Shown here: positions 37,068-46,213 of the stretch, piece after piece
How positions within the stretch are numbered: the first letter of the stretch is position 1
Layout of the letters: each line of letters opens with the position of its first letter
NCBI GenBank assembly: GCA_947306475.1
Contig: CAMZGS010000010.1
Span: forward strand, 62,001-126,000
DNA: 64,000 nt
Direction: 5' to 3'
DNA from: an uncultured Comamonas sp.
GTDB taxonomy: Bacteria > Pseudomonadota > Gammaproteobacteria > Burkholderiales > Burkholderiaceae_C
Position numbers and translations under genes: made by a program
The notes under the pieces: generated by a model
Databases searched by the model: none
Seen by the model: the letters and a program-made list of their open reading frames with translations, nothing else
What the model was told of the DNA's origin: nothing

Positions 37068-37733
37068 TCAGCGGTGGCTGATGCGCCGCACCAGCCAGTC
37101 ACCCAGACTCTGGATGATCTGCACAAAAACAATCAGGATCACCACCACCACCAGCATGACGTCCGGCAGAAAGCGCTGGTAACCGTAGCGAATGCCCAGA
37201 TCGCCCAGCCCGCCACCACCGACCGCGCCGGCCATGGCCGAATAACCCGTCAGGCTCACCAGGCTGATCGTCAGCGCCGCCACAATGCCGGGCATGGCCT
37301 CGGGCAGCAGCACCTTGAAGACAATCTGGCTGGTGCTGGCCCCCATGGACTGGGCCGCTTCGATCAGGCCGCTGTCCACTTCACGCAGCGCCGTCTCCAC
37401 CAGCCGTGCAATGAAGGGCGCCACCGCCACGGTCAGCGGCACCACCGCCGCCCAGGTGCCAATGGAGGTCCCGGTCACCCAGCGCGTGAACGGGATGATG
37501 GCCACCAGCAGGATGATGAAGGGCGTCGAGCGCGCTGCATTCACCAGCCCGCCGACGATGGCATTGAGCGGCCTGTTCGGCAGGATCCCTCCCTGGTCGG
37601 TCAGGCGCAGAAAAACGCCCAGGGGAATGCCCAGCAGCGCACCCAGCAGGCCGGAGACACCCACCATGATGACGGTCTCCCACAGCGCATCCAGGAACAT
37701 CTCGACCATCATTTCGGAAAAATTCTCAAACAT
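37068..37733 (-). CDS. metI: Methionine ABC transporter permease
   Basis: MetI is the membrane channel of the methionine importer. The 221 residues contain five predicted helices and the coupling motif around ALREVDSGLIEAAQSMGAS, followed by the conserved LPEAMPGIVAALTISLVSL. It lies 14 bp after metN on the minus strand, in the usual metN-metI order. metQ is encoded separately to the left. Confidence 0.95.
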   Translation of the reverse strand: MFENFSEMMVEMFLDALWETVIMVGVSGLLGALLGIPLGVFLRLTDQGGILPNRPLNAIVGGLVNAARSTPFIILLVAIIPFTRWVTGTSIGTWAAVVPLTVAVAPFIARLVETALREVDSGLIEAAQSMGASTSQIVFKVLLPEAMPGIVAALTISLVSLTGYSAMAGAVGGGGLGDLGIRYGYQRFLPDVMLVVVVILIVFVQIIQSLGDWLVRRISHR

Positions 37734-37747
37734 CGCGCCCCCTCTCC

Positions 37748-38785
37748 TTAGCGCACCTGCACGCCGTGGCTTTGCAGGTAGTTCACCGCCGCAGCAATGC
37801 TCTGTGCCGGGCCGCTGGCAAACACGGCCAGCGAACCAAACGCTTCACCCTGGATTTCATCGATCTGCCCATGCAGGATGGACAGATCCAGCCCCAGCTC
37901 CCGGATCAGGTGCGAGAGCACCGGCTCGTATGCGCTATCGCCCGCGTAGGCCAGGCGCAGCAGTTGCCCGCTGTGCCCGGCAGGCAGCTTCCGGGACAGC
38001 ATGTGCACGCGCTGCGCCACGCTGGCGGGCAGCTCCTGCGGCACGATTTCATCGATCAGACTGTAGGTAATGGGCTGCTGCGGCTGGGTGAACACCTGCG
38101 TCACGCTACCCATTTCCACGACGACGCCAGCATCCATCACCGCCACACGGTCGGCGATCTGCTTGATGACCTGCATCTGGTGGGTGATCAGCACCACCGT
38201 CACCCCCAGCTCACGGTTTACCTGCCGCAGTAGATCCAGAATGGAGCGCGTGGTCTCGGGGTCCAGCGCACTGGTGGATTCGTCCGAGAGCAGCACGCGC
38301 GGCTTGCTCGCCAGGGCCCGCGCAATCCCCACGCGCTGTTTTTGCCCGCCGGAAATCTGCGCCGGATAGCGGTCGGATAGATGCGCCAGTCCGACCAGCT
38401 CCAGCAACGGCTCGATGCGCTCGCGAATCTGTGCCTTGGGCATGCCCGCCAGCTCCAGGGGCAGGGCGGCATTCTCGAACACGGTGCGCGACGACAGCAA
38501 GTTGAAGTGCTGGAACACCATGCCGATTTCACGACGTGCCTCGCGCAACTGGGCCTCGTTCAGCTCCAGCAGGTTGCGGCCCTGCACCCATATCTGGCCG
38601 GAGGTGGGGCGGTTGAGCAGGTTGATGCAGCGCACCAGCGAACTCTTGCCAGCGCCACTGCGGCCGATGATGCCGAAAATCTCACCGGGCCGAATCTTCA
38701 AATTGATGTTCTTGAGGGCATGCACCGGCCCGCTCGGGCCAGCGTAGGTCAGGGAAACGTCCCGGATGTCAATCATGGGTGCCAT
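37748..38785 (-). CDS. metN: Methionine ABC transporter ATP-binding protein
   Basis: MetN powers methionine uptake through MetI. It has Walker A GRSGAGKS (residues 38-45 counting from the second methionine), the signature ISGGQKQR, Walker B ending LLSDES, and a C-terminal NIL domain (about 265-342) that gives methionine feedback inhibition. Two starts are possible, ATG 38785 (MAPMIDIRD) and ATG 38776 (MIDIRD). The first lies in a tandemly duplicated 13-base stretch and neither has a clear Shine-Dalgarno. Only 22 bases separate a terminator-like hairpin from the first start. Confidence 0.94.
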   Translation of the reverse strand: MAPMIDIRDVSLTYAGPSGPVHALKNINLKIRPGEIFGIIGRSGAGKSSLVRCINLLNRPTSGQIWVQGRNLLELNEAQLREARREIGMVFQHFNLLSSRTVFENAALPLELAGMPKAQIRERIEPLLELVGLAHLSDRYPAQISGGQKQRVGIARALASKPRVLLSDESTSALDPETTRSILDLLRQVNRELGVTVVLITHQMQVIKQIADRVAVMDAGVVVEMGSVTQVFTQPQQPITYSLIDEIVPQELPASVAQRVHMLSRKLPAGHSGQLLRLAYAGDSAYEPVLSHLIRELGLDLSILHGQIDEIQGEAFGSLAVFASGPAQSIAAAVNYLQSHGVQVR

Positions 38786-38806
38786 TCGTCATGGGTGCCA
38801 TCAAAA

Positions 38807-38832
38807 CAGGCAGCACGGGTGGGTGCTGCCTG
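38807..38832 (-). terminator. Hairpin with T-run directly upstream of metN
   Basis: CAGGCAGCAC pairs perfectly with GTGCTGCCTG around a 6-base loop. On the minus strand it is followed by TTTT and then the metN start region. It may terminate the lipoprotein gene upstream or work as an attenuator for metNI. Confidence 0.65.
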
Positions 38833-38927
38833 CTGTTTGTAAAAAGGGGGAGTGTCTCTTGGACAAACCGCTGATCATGCCTAAAACAGACCTTCAGCGC
38901 TCATGCCCCAGACAAAGCCACCACGCA

Positions 38928-39500
38928 TCAACGCTGATAAGGCTCGGCAAACACCCCGCGCAACCCCAGGGATTGCTCTTTTTCCTGACCTTGGTAGATC
39001 TGCTGCATCCAGCGCTTGAGGGCATTGAACGCCGGGCTGGAGTGCTCGCCCGAGGCCATGTTTTCCTCGTACACCACCCCACCTGCCGTCACGCGCACCG
39101 ACACGCCGTGCGACACCACCACGCGCTCCAGCGTATCCATGGGCACCTGAAATGCCACCAATCCCTCTTGCGCCGGCTGCTCGGCCGCCAGAGTGCGCAC
39201 CCGCATCGGGCCATTGGGCCGCGCCAGCAGCTCTACCATCTCGATGGGTGGGTGCCCTGGGCGCGTGAAGCCCACCGTCAGCACAGCCTGTCGGGGCTTG
39301 CCGTGGCTCCACAGCAGGCCCAGCGTCGGGCAATGCAGGGAATTGGCGCAATCCAGACGCACGGGGGCAAACGCTGCGCCTTGCACCTGGCCGCGCGCAT
39401 CCTTTTGCACATGCACGCCTTCGACCGGTGCCGCCGGCTTGTCCGACGTTGCACAGCCCACCAGCGCCACCGTTGCCAGAGCGACAAAAAACCACTTCAT
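38928..39500 (-). CDS. Hypothetical outer-membrane-type lipoprotein
   Basis: A 190-residue product starting MKWFFVALATVALVGCATS, a lipoprotein signal with lipobox LVGC and lipidated C16. The following residue is Ala, consistent with outer-membrane sorting. The mature protein contains a short two-cysteine loop (LDCANSLHCP) and no recognised domain. An AGGAAAGG Shine-Dalgarno precedes ATG 39500. It is divergent from the Rrf2 regulator gene, and a promoter/operator-like region lies between them, so the regulator might control it. Confidence 0.75.
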   Translation of the reverse strand: MKWFFVALATVALVGCATSDKPAAPVEGVHVQKDARGQVQGAAFAPVRLDCANSLHCPTLGLLWSHGKPRQAVLTVGFTRPGHPPIEMVELLARPNGPMRVRTLAAEQPAQEGLVAFQVPMDTLERVVVSHGVSVRVTAGGVVYEENMASGEHSSPAFNALKRWMQQIYQGQEKEQSLGLRGVFAEPYQR

Positions 39501-39591
39501 ATTCAACCTTTCCTGACACGCACACCCACGCTCCTCACGCGCTGATTCTGTGGCGCACATTCACGTGTGTAACCGCTAATTTACCGATAAT

Positions 39592-39610
39592 CTGCACCAT
39601 TTTGATGCAG
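39592..39610. promoter_or_regulatory. Candidate operator (inverted repeat) between lipoprotein and Rrf2 genes
   Basis: A 19-bp dyad, CTGCACCAT-T-TTGATGCAG, has 7 of 9 positions symmetric. It lies about 100 bases before the Rrf2 gene start and about 90 before the divergent lipoprotein start, a natural place for autoregulation. The TGATGCAG half recalls NsrR half-sites, but this is only a resemblance. Confidence 0.4.
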
Positions 39611-39638
39611 TGCAACACATTCGAACAGTATATTTTTT

Positions 39639-39644
39639 TATAAT
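39639..39644 (+). promoter_or_regulatory. Candidate -10 element (TATAAT) of the Rrf2 gene
   Basis: A perfect TATAAT lies 67 bases upstream of the Rrf2 start codon in an AT-rich stretch. No good -35 is found at 16-18 bp (CACATT is the nearest), which would fit an activator-dependent or weak promoter. Confidence 0.4.
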
Positions 39645-39710
39645 CCATGGAATGATCGTCCGCTGCGGAGGGTGTGAACTTTCCGCCAACCTCTTCTCTC
39701 CAATGCCGTC

Positions 39711-40208
39711 ATGCGACTGACCTCCCTCACCGATTTTGCCCTGCGCCTTCTCATGTACGTGGGCCAGCACCCTGACAGGCTGTGCACCATCGCCGAGGTG
39801 GCCCAGGCTCAGCGCATTTCGCAAACCCACTTGATGAAGGTGACCCACCAGCTCGCACTACAGGGCTGGCTCACCACCGTGCGCGGCAAGGGAGGCGGCA
39901 TCCGTCTGGCCCATCCACCGGAAGACATCCGCATCGGTGCCATGGTACGCAGCATCGAGCCCAGCCTGGCCATCGTGGAGTGTTTCGAAGACGGTAGCAG
40001 CTGTCGCATGTCCGGCAACTGCCGCCTGGCCGGCGTGCTGGACGGTGCCCTCCAGGCCTTCCTGAACCACCTGGACCAATATACCCTGGCCGATTTGCTT
40101 CCTGGCCTGCCTGCCTTGCAGGCTGCTGCACAGCCAGCGCTGATTCCTGCCACCATTCCACGCGCCAAGCCCAGCAAATCCCGCAGCGTGGACGCGCACC
40201 CAGCCTGA
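39711..40208 (+). CDS. Rrf2-family iron-sulfur transcriptional regulator (NsrR-like)
   Basis: A 165-residue Rrf2 regulator, a dimeric DNA-binding protein that usually senses nitric oxide or iron-sulfur status. The N-terminus MRLTSLTDFALRLLMYVG and the winged-helix segment VRGKGGGIRLAHPPEDI are typical of NsrR. Three cysteines (VECFEDGSSC and GNC) form a C-x6-C-x5-C set, close to NsrR cluster ligands. The tail after about 135 is Ala/Pro/Lys-rich and unlike the family. NsrR targets such as hmp are not adjacent. A candidate operator lies upstream. Confidence 0.85.
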   Translation: MRLTSLTDFALRLLMYVGQHPDRLCTIAEVAQAQRISQTHLMKVTHQLALQGWLTTVRGKGGGIRLAHPPEDIRIGAMVRSIEPSLAIVECFEDGSSCRMSGNCRLAGVLDGALQAFLNHLDQYTLADLLPGLPALQAAAQPALIPATIPRAKPSKSRSVDAHPA

Positions 40209-40253
40209 CCGCGCCGCTGTGGGGATCGGGTCCCCTTCCGCCACACAAACGCC

Positions 40254-40289
40254 AAGAGCCCGCATGCCACGGTTGGCATGCGGGCTCTT
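40254..40289. terminator. Bidirectional intrinsic terminator between Rrf2 gene and ilvD
   Basis: A 16-bp perfect stem (AAGAGCCCGCATGCCA with TGGCATGCGGGCTCTT) around CGGT, followed by more T on the right. It separates convergent genes. Confidence 0.9.
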
Positions 40290-40319
40290 TTCAGAATGCG
40301 CTTGGCAAAATGCCCTGCT

Positions 40320-42179
40320 TCAATCGTCCAGCAGGGACAGATCACGCACCGCGCCCTTGTCGGCGCTGGTAACCAGCTTGGCGTAGGCCTTCAGCGCGGC
40401 AGAGACCTTGCGCGGGCGGGGTTTGGCAGGCTTCCAGCCCTTGGCGTCCTGCTCGGCGCGGCGGCGGGCCAGTTCCTCGTCGGACACCAGCACGTTGATG
40501 CTGCGGTTGGGGATGTCGATGCGGATGCGGTCGCCGTCGCGCACCAGACCGATGGCGCCACCGGCAGCCGCTTCGGGCGAGCAGTGGCCGATCGACAGGC
40601 CCGAGGTGCCGCCCGAGAAACGGCCGTCCGTCAGCAGCGCGCAGGCCTTGCCCAGGCCCTTGGACTTGATGTAGCTCGTCGGGTAGAGCATTTCCTGCAT
40701 GCCGGGGCCGCCCTTGGGACCTTCGTAGCGCACGATCACCACATCGCCCGCCTTGACCTGGTCGTTCAGGATGTGCTCCACAGCTTCGTCCTGCGACTCG
40801 ACCACATGGGCCGGGCCTTCGAACACGAGGATGGACTCGTCCACGCCCGCCGTCTTCACCACGCAGCCATCCAGCGCGATGTTGCCGGTCAGCACCGCCA
40901 GACCGCCTTCCTTGCTGAACGCATGCTCGTAGGAGCGGATGCAACCGTTCTCGCGGTCCAGGTCCAGGCTGGGCCAGCGGGTGTTCTGACTGAAGGCCAC
41001 CTGGGTGGGAATGCCGGCAGGACCCGCCATGTAGAAGGTCTTGACCGCTTCGTCCTGGGTGCGGGTGATATCCCACTGCGCCAGGGCCTCGCCCAGGGTG
41101 CGCGCATGCACGGTCGGCACATCCGTGTGCAGCTTGCCGGCACGCTCCAGCTCGCCCAGGATGGCCATGATGCCGCCTGCGCGGTGCACGTCCTCGATGT
41201 GGTACTTGTTGGTGTTGGGCGCCACCTTGCACAGCTGCGGCACCACGCGCGAGAGGCGGTCGATGTCCGCCATGGTGAAGTCGATCTCTGCCTCGCGGGC
41301 AATGGCCAGCAGGTGCAGGATGGTGTTGGTCGAGCCACCCATGGCGATGTCCAGCGTCATCGCGTTCTCGAAAGCCGGCTTGCCCACGGCGCGCGGCAGC
41401 ACCGAAGCGTCGTCCTGTTCGTAGTAGCGCTTGGCCAGTTCCACGATCAGGTGACCGGCGCGCTTGAACAGCTGTTCGCGGTCGGCGTGCGTGGCGACCA
41501 CCGTGCCGTTGCCGGGCAGCGACAGGCCCAGGGCCTCGGTCAGGCAGTTCATGGAGTTGGCGGTGAACATGCCGGAGCACGAGCCGCAGGTCGGGCAGGC
41601 CGAGCGCTCGACCTCCGTCACATCGGCGTCGCTCACCTTGTCGTCGGCCGCCATCACCATGGCGTCGATCAGATCCAGCTTCTTGACCTGAATGGTGCGC
41701 GTGCCGGGCACCGCCAGCTGCACCTTGCCAGCCTCCATCGGACCGCCGGAGACAAACACCACCGGGATGTTCAGGCGCATCGCGGCCATCAGCATGCCGG
41801 GGGTGATCTTGTCGCAGTTGGAAATGCAGACCATGGCGTCGGCGCAGTGGGCATTGACCATGTACTCCACGCTGTCGGCAATCACATCGCGGCTGGGCAG
41901 CGAATACAGCATGCCGTCGTGGCCCATGGCGATGCCATCGTCCACGGCGATGGTGTTGAACTCCTTGGCTACGCCACCGGCTGCCTCGATTTCACGCGCC
42001 ACCAGCTGCCCCAGATCCTTCAGGTGGACGTGACCGGGAACGAATTGCGTGAACGAGTTGACCACGGCGATGATGGGCTTGTGGAAATCCGCATCTTTCA
42101 TGCCAGTGGCGCGCCACAGAGCGCGGGCACCGGCCATGTTGCGGCCGGCGGTGGAAGTTTTGGAACGGTAAGCGGGCAT
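40320..42179 (-). CDS. ilvD: Dihydroxy-acid dehydratase
   Basis: IlvD dehydrates dihydroxy acids to the 2-oxo precursors of valine, isoleucine, leucine and pantothenate. The 619-residue form from ATG 42179 ([10 protein letters not shown]) matches the E. coli-type enzyme. Iron-sulfur ligands appear in [10 protein letters not shown] (C122) and [12 protein letters not shown] (near 195). The frame is open ten codons further upstream to 42209 without family similarity. It is monocistronic, with a terminator after it. Confidence 0.96.
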   Translation of the reverse strand: MPAYRSKTSTAGRNMAGARALWRATGMKDADFHKPIIAVVNSFTQFVPGHVHLKDLGQLVAREIEAAGGVAKEFNTIAVDDGIAMGHDGMLYSLPSRDVIADSVEYMVNAHCADAMVCISNCDKITPGMLMAAMRLNIPVVFVSGGPMEAGKVQLAVPGTRTIQVKKLDLIDAMVMAADDKVSDADVTEVERSACPTCGSCSGMFTANSMNCLTEALGLSLPGNGTVVATHADREQLFKRAGHLIVELAKRYYEQDDASVLPRAVGKPAFENAMTLDIAMGGSTNTILHLLAIAREAEIDFTMADIDRLSRVVPQLCKVAPNTNKYHIEDVHRAGGIMAILGELERAGKLHTDVPTVHARTLGEALAQWDITRTQDEAVKTFYMAGPAGIPTQVAFSQNTRWPSLDLDRENGCIRSYEHAFSKEGGLAVLTGNIALDGCVVKTAGVDESILVFEGPAHVVESQDEAVEHILNDQVKAGDVVIVRYEGPKGGPGMQEMLYPTSYIKSKGLGKACALLTDGRFSGGTSGLSIGHCSPEAAAGGAIGLVRDGDRIRIDIPNRSINVLVSDEELARRRAEQDAKGWKPAKPRPRKVSAALKAYAKLVTSADKGAVRDLSLLDD

Positions 42180-42384
42180 GCCAGTCTCTAGTCGTGACGA
42201 AAAAACCAAAAGGCCCGAGACGATCGTGCGCTCAGGCCATGCACTGGGTTTTCATTATCTCCCACACCGTCTGGCGCTGACGTCCCCAGCCAGGGCAGCG
42301 CCACCCACGCAGCGCGCTTAATTGGCGAAGCCCGCCCACGCCCTTTCGGGAGGCTGACGCCAGCACAGGTGAGCGCCCCACTTG

Positions 42385-42645
42385 CTACTTGCGGCGGGTC
42401 GGCTTCATGCCCAGCGCTTCGCGACTCTTGCGCTGGCGCTCGGCCTTGCGCTCATCGGCGCGTTCCATGGCCTTGCGGCGGGTCAGCCCCGATGCATCGG
42501 CGTAGGCCCACCACGCAGCCGTCAGGCCGAACATGCCGATCACCCACCACCACGACATGTTAGCCACCCAGGCTATTTCCAGCATCTCGTTGTGCACCAG
42601 TGCTTTCAACACGGCCAGCACCACAGCCACAGACAGCAACCACAT
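42385..42645 (-). CDS. Small Trp-rich membrane protein (TIGR04438-like)
   Basis: An 86-residue protein starting MWLLSVAVVLAVLKAL, with two membrane-associated segments around MSWWWVIGMFGLTAAWWAYADASG and a basic, highly charged C-terminus (RRKAMERADERKAER...). The WWWV...AWWAYADASG...RKAMER pattern is that of the betaproteobacterial small Trp-rich protein family. Its function is unknown. The frame extends upstream to 42699, but ATG 42645 fits the family and has a GGAGAAG Shine-Dalgarno. It is divergent from prpE. Confidence 0.8.
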   Translation of the reverse strand: MWLLSVAVVLAVLKALVHNEMLEIAWVANMSWWWVIGMFGLTAAWWAYADASGLTRRKAMERADERKAERQRKSREALGMKPTRRK

Positions 42646-42810
42646 AGCTTCTCCTTTGAACGTGCCGCAATGAGGGGCGTTATTGTGCGTGCTGGCCACT
42701 ACCGCCGCACCCTAGTGCTGGCACTCAGCGCTCAAGTGTCAGCTTTTCGCAAGCCACCCTTGAATAATGGCGCCGACACAATTCTTAAAGTCCTTAAAGG
42801 AGACCATCAG

Positions 42811-44712
42811 ATGCCCCAGTTCGCAGATTTTCACCGCCAATCCATCGCTCCCGAGACACGCGATGCCTTCTGGCTGGAGCAAGCCAAGTCCATCGACTGG
42901 CACCTGGCCCCTCAGCAAGGCTGTGACTGGAGCAATCCCCCATTTGCACGCTGGTTTTCCGATGGTCAGCTCAACCTGTGCCACAACGCCATCGATCGCC
43001 ACCTGAGCGAACGTGGCGACCAGCCGGCCATCATCGCCGTCTCGACCGAAACCAACACCGAAACGGTCTATACCTACGCCCAGCTGCACCGCGAAGTGCA
43101 GCGCATGGCCGCCGTGCTGCAATCGTTTGGCGTCGGCAAGGGCGATCGCGTGCAGATCTACATGCCCATGATTGCCGAGGCTGCCTTTGCCATGCTGGCC
43201 TGCGCCCGCCTGGGTGCGATCCACAGCGTGGTGTTTGGCGGCTTTGCCTCGGTATCGCTGGCCTCGCGCATCGACGACGCGCAGCCCAAGGTCATCATCA
43301 GCGCCGATGCCGGCTCGCGCGGCGGGCGGGCCATTGCCTACAAGCCCCTGCTGGATGAAGCACTGCGCCTGGCCAAGCACCAGCCCGACGCCGTGGTGCT
43401 GGTCAACCGTGGCCTGGCCCCCATGACGCTGCAAGAGGGCCGCGACCACGACTGGGGCCAGCAGCGCGCCCAGCATGAGGATGCGCAGGTGCCCTGCACC
43501 TGGGTGCAGTCCACCGACCCCAGCTACATCCTGTACACCAGTGGCACCACCGGCAAACCCAAGGGCGTGCAGCGCGACACCGGCGGCTACGCCGTGGCCC
43601 TGGCTTCCAGCATGCAGCACATCTTCCACGCCCAGCCTGGGCAGACCTTCTTCTGCACCAGCGACATTGGCTGGGTGGTGGGCCACAGCTACATCATTTA
43701 TGCACCCCTGCTCAACGGCATGGCCACCATCATGTACGAAGGGTTGCCCACCCGCCCCGATGCCGGCATCTGGTGGAGCCTGGTGGAAAAGTACCGCGTC
43801 ACGCACATGTTCTCGGCACCCACCGCCGTGCGCGTGCTCAAGAAGCAGGATCCCGAATACCTGACCAAGTACAACCTCTCCAGCCTGCAGGCCCTGTGGC
43901 TGGCCGGCGAGCCGCTGGACGAGCCCACCGCCCAGTGGATCAGCAGCGCTCTGCAAGTGCCCATCATCGACAACTACTGGCAGACCGAGACCGGCTGGCC
44001 CATCCTCACCCTGTGCAACGGCGTGGAAAAACAGGTCAGCCGCTTCGGCAGCCCCGGCAAGGCCGTGTATGGCTACAACGTCAAGCTGCTCGACGAAGCC
44101 ACTGGTGAGGAGCTGACCGAGCCCAACCAGAAGGGCGTGCTGGCCATCGAAGGGCCGCTGCCCCCCGGCTGCCTGCAAACCGTCTGGGGCGACGATGCAC
44201 GCTTCATCTCCACCTACTGGAGCAGCATCCCGGGCCGTCAGGTCTATAGCACCTTCGACTGGGGCATCCGCGATGCCGACGGCTACTACTTCATCCTGGG
44301 CCGCACCGACGACGTGATCAACGTCGCCGGCCACCGCCTGGGCACACGCGAGATCGAGGAAAGCATCAGCGGCCATGCCGGCATTGCCGAGGTGGCCGTG
44401 GTCGGCGTGGCCGACAAGCTCAAGGGACAGGTGGCCCTGGCCTTTGCCGTGCCGCGCAATGCCGAGCAGATTGCCACGCCCGAAGGGCAGGCGGCTCTGG
44501 AAGCGGAAGTCATGCAGCAGGTCGATAGCCAGCTGGGTGCCGTGGCACGTCCTGCACGGGTGATCTTTGTCAGCATCCTGCCAAAGACCCGCAGCGGCAA
44601 GCTGCTGCGCCGGGCATTGCAGGCCGTGGCCGAGCAGCGCGACCCGGGCGACCTGAGCACCATGGAAGACCCCACGGCTCTCAACCAGGTGAAGGAATTG
44701 CTGGCTTCCTGA
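42811..44712 (+). CDS. prpE: Propionate-CoA ligase (AMP-forming)
   Basis: PrpE activates propionate to propionyl-CoA through propionyl-AMP. The 633-residue ANL-superfamily enzyme shows the P-loop YTSGTTGKPKGVQRDTGG, whose QRDTGG ending separates propionyl- from acetyl-CoA synthetases, then YWQTETGWP, and the C-terminal lysine motif KTRSGKLLRR that is usually controlled by acetylation. The ATG at 42811 follows AAAGGAGACC. The frame is open much further upstream but is not coding. Other prp genes are absent from the window. A terminator follows. Confidence 0.93.
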   Translation: MPQFADFHRQSIAPETRDAFWLEQAKSIDWHLAPQQGCDWSNPPFARWFSDGQLNLCHNAIDRHLSERGDQPAIIAVSTETNTETVYTYAQLHREVQRMAAVLQSFGVGKGDRVQIYMPMIAEAAFAMLACARLGAIHSVVFGGFASVSLASRIDDAQPKVIISADAGSRGGRAIAYKPLLDEALRLAKHQPDAVVLVNRGLAPMTLQEGRDHDWGQQRAQHEDAQVPCTWVQSTDPSYILYTSGTTGKPKGVQRDTGGYAVALASSMQHIFHAQPGQTFFCTSDIGWVVGHSYIIYAPLLNGMATIMYEGLPTRPDAGIWWSLVEKYRVTHMFSAPTAVRVLKKQDPEYLTKYNLSSLQALWLAGEPLDEPTAQWISSALQVPIIDNYWQTETGWPILTLCNGVEKQVSRFGSPGKAVYGYNVKLLDEATGEELTEPNQKGVLAIEGPLPPGCLQTVWGDDARFISTYWSSIPGRQVYSTFDWGIRDADGYYFILGRTDDVINVAGHRLGTREIEESISGHAGIAEVAVVGVADKLKGQVALAFAVPRNAEQIATPEGQAALEAEVMQQVDSQLGAVARPARVIFVSILPKTRSGKLLRRALQAVAEQRDPGDLSTMEDPTALNQVKELLAS

Positions 44713-44750
44713 TAATGCCTCCCGGCACCAGACAGCACCTCTAAAATCCG

Positions 44751-44776
44751 CAGGGCACGCCAGGTGCCCTGTTTTT
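44751..44776 (+). terminator. Intrinsic terminator of prpE
   Basis: CAGGGCAC pairs with GTGCCCTG around a 5-base loop and is followed by TTTTTGTTTTTG. It ends the prpE transcript just before the phosphomannomutase gene. Confidence 0.9.
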
Positions 44777-44811
44777 GTTTTTGTTCCTCAAGAAAATCGA
44801 AAGAAAACACC

Positions 44812-46200
44812 ATGTCGCTGAGCCCCGCCATTTTCAAAGCCTACGATATTCGTGGCGTAGTGCCCGACAGTCTGAACGCAGACGTCGCACGCCAGCTGGG
44901 CCGCGCCTTTGGCAGCGCTGCGTTGCGCGCAGGTGAAGCCACAGTGGCCGTGGGCCGCGATGGTCGCCTGAGCGGCCCGGCGCTTTCCCAGGCACTGATT
45001 GCAGGCCTGATGGATGTGGGCGTCAACGTCATCGACATTGGTCTGTGCACCACCCCCATGCTCTACTTTGCCGCCAGCACCCTGTGCTCCAGCGGCATCC
45101 AGGTCACCGGCAGCCACAACCCCAAGGACTACAACGGCTTCAAGATGGTGCTGGCCGGCCGCGCCATCTACGGCGATGAAATCCAGGCGCTGCGCCGCTG
45201 CATCGAGACCCAGGACTGGCAGCTCAAGGAAGGTGCCACCCTGCGCCAGGAGGACGTACTGCCCGCCTACCGCGAGCGCATCGTCAGCGACATCTGCCTG
45301 GCACGCCCGATGAAGGTGGTGGTGGACTGTGGCAACGGCGTGGCCGGTGCCAGCGCCCCGGGCCTGCTGCGCGCCCTGGGCTGCGAGGTCATTGAGCTGT
45401 TCTCCGAAGTGGATGGCAACTTCCCCAACCACCATCCCGACCCCAGCAAGCCGGAAAATCTGCGCGATGTCATCCAGGCGCTGCAAGACACCGATGCCGA
45501 GCTGGGCCTGGCCTTTGACGGTGACGGTGACCGACTGGGCATCGTCACCAAGGACGGCAACACCATCTACCCCGACCGCCAAATGGTGCTGTTTGCCCAG
45601 GATGTGCTCAGCCGCCAGCCCGGCGCAACCATCGTGTTCGACGTCAAGTGCAGCCAGCAGCTGGCCCCGGCCATCCGCGCCGCAGGCGGCGTCCCGCAGA
45701 TGTACAAGACCGGCCACTCCCTGGTCAAGGCGCGCATGAAGGAGCTGAACGCCCCCCTGGGCGGCGAAATGAGCGGCCACATCTTCTTCAAGGAACGCTG
45801 GTACGGCTTTGACGACGGCACCTACGCCGCCGCGCGCCTGCTGGAGATTGTCAGCCGCCATGCCGACCCCAGTGCCCTGCTCAATGCCCTGCCCACCAGT
45901 TGCAGCACGCCCGAACTCAACGTGGCCTGTGCCGAAGGCGAGCCCCATGCCCTGGCCGCCCGGTTGCAGGAGCTGGCCCCCAGCGTCTTTGGCGCGCCGG
46001 CTGAAATCTGCACCATCGACGGCCTGCGCATCGACTGGCCCGATGGTTTCGGCCTGATTCGCGCCAGCAACACCACCCCGGTGCTGGTGCTGCGCTTTGA
46101 AGGCCAGACCCCCGAGGCTCTGCACCGCATCGAGGGCGACATGCTGGCCTTGCTGCGGCGCGTCAAGCCCGATGCCATTCTGGGCACTGCGGCCCACTGA
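44812..46200 (+). CDS. Phosphomannomutase/phosphoglucomutase
   Basis: The enzyme interconverts hexose 6- and 1-phosphates for sugar-nucleotide and surface-polysaccharide synthesis, as AlgC does in Pseudomonas. From ATG 44812 (MSLSPAIFKAYDIRG) it has 463 residues. The phosphorylated serine is S101 in VTGSHNPKDYNG, the Mg2+-binding loop is D236-G-D238-G-D240-R, and GEMSGH near 320 is the sugar-specificity loop. waaA starts 13 bp after its stop, suggesting an envelope-polysaccharide operon. Whether it is mainly manB- or algC-like cannot be told from sequence alone. Confidence 0.93.
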   Translation: MSLSPAIFKAYDIRGVVPDSLNADVARQLGRAFGSAALRAGEATVAVGRDGRLSGPALSQALIAGLMDVGVNVIDIGLCTTPMLYFAASTLCSSGIQVTGSHNPKDYNGFKMVLAGRAIYGDEIQALRRCIETQDWQLKEGATLRQEDVLPAYRERIVSDICLARPMKVVVDCGNGVAGASAPGLLRALGCEVIELFSEVDGNFPNHHPDPSKPENLRDVIQALQDTDAELGLAFDGDGDRLGIVTKDGNTIYPDRQMVLFAQDVLSRQPGATIVFDVKCSQQLAPAIRAAGGVPQMYKTGHSLVKARMKELNAPLGGEMSGHIFFKERWYGFDDGTYAAARLLEIVSRHADPSALLNALPTSCSTPELNVACAEGEPHALAARLQELAPSVFGAPAEICTIDGLRIDWPDGFGLIRASNTTPVLVLRFEGQTPEALHRIEGDMLALLRRVKPDAILGTAAH

Positions 46201-46213
46201 CAACGTGGCCACC

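Noticed and set aside
42382-42810. A 143-codon upstream extension of PrpE
   Set aside because: It overlaps the divergent Trp-rich gene and its promoter region; the ATG at 42811 has a strong Shine-Dalgarno and matches the family start.
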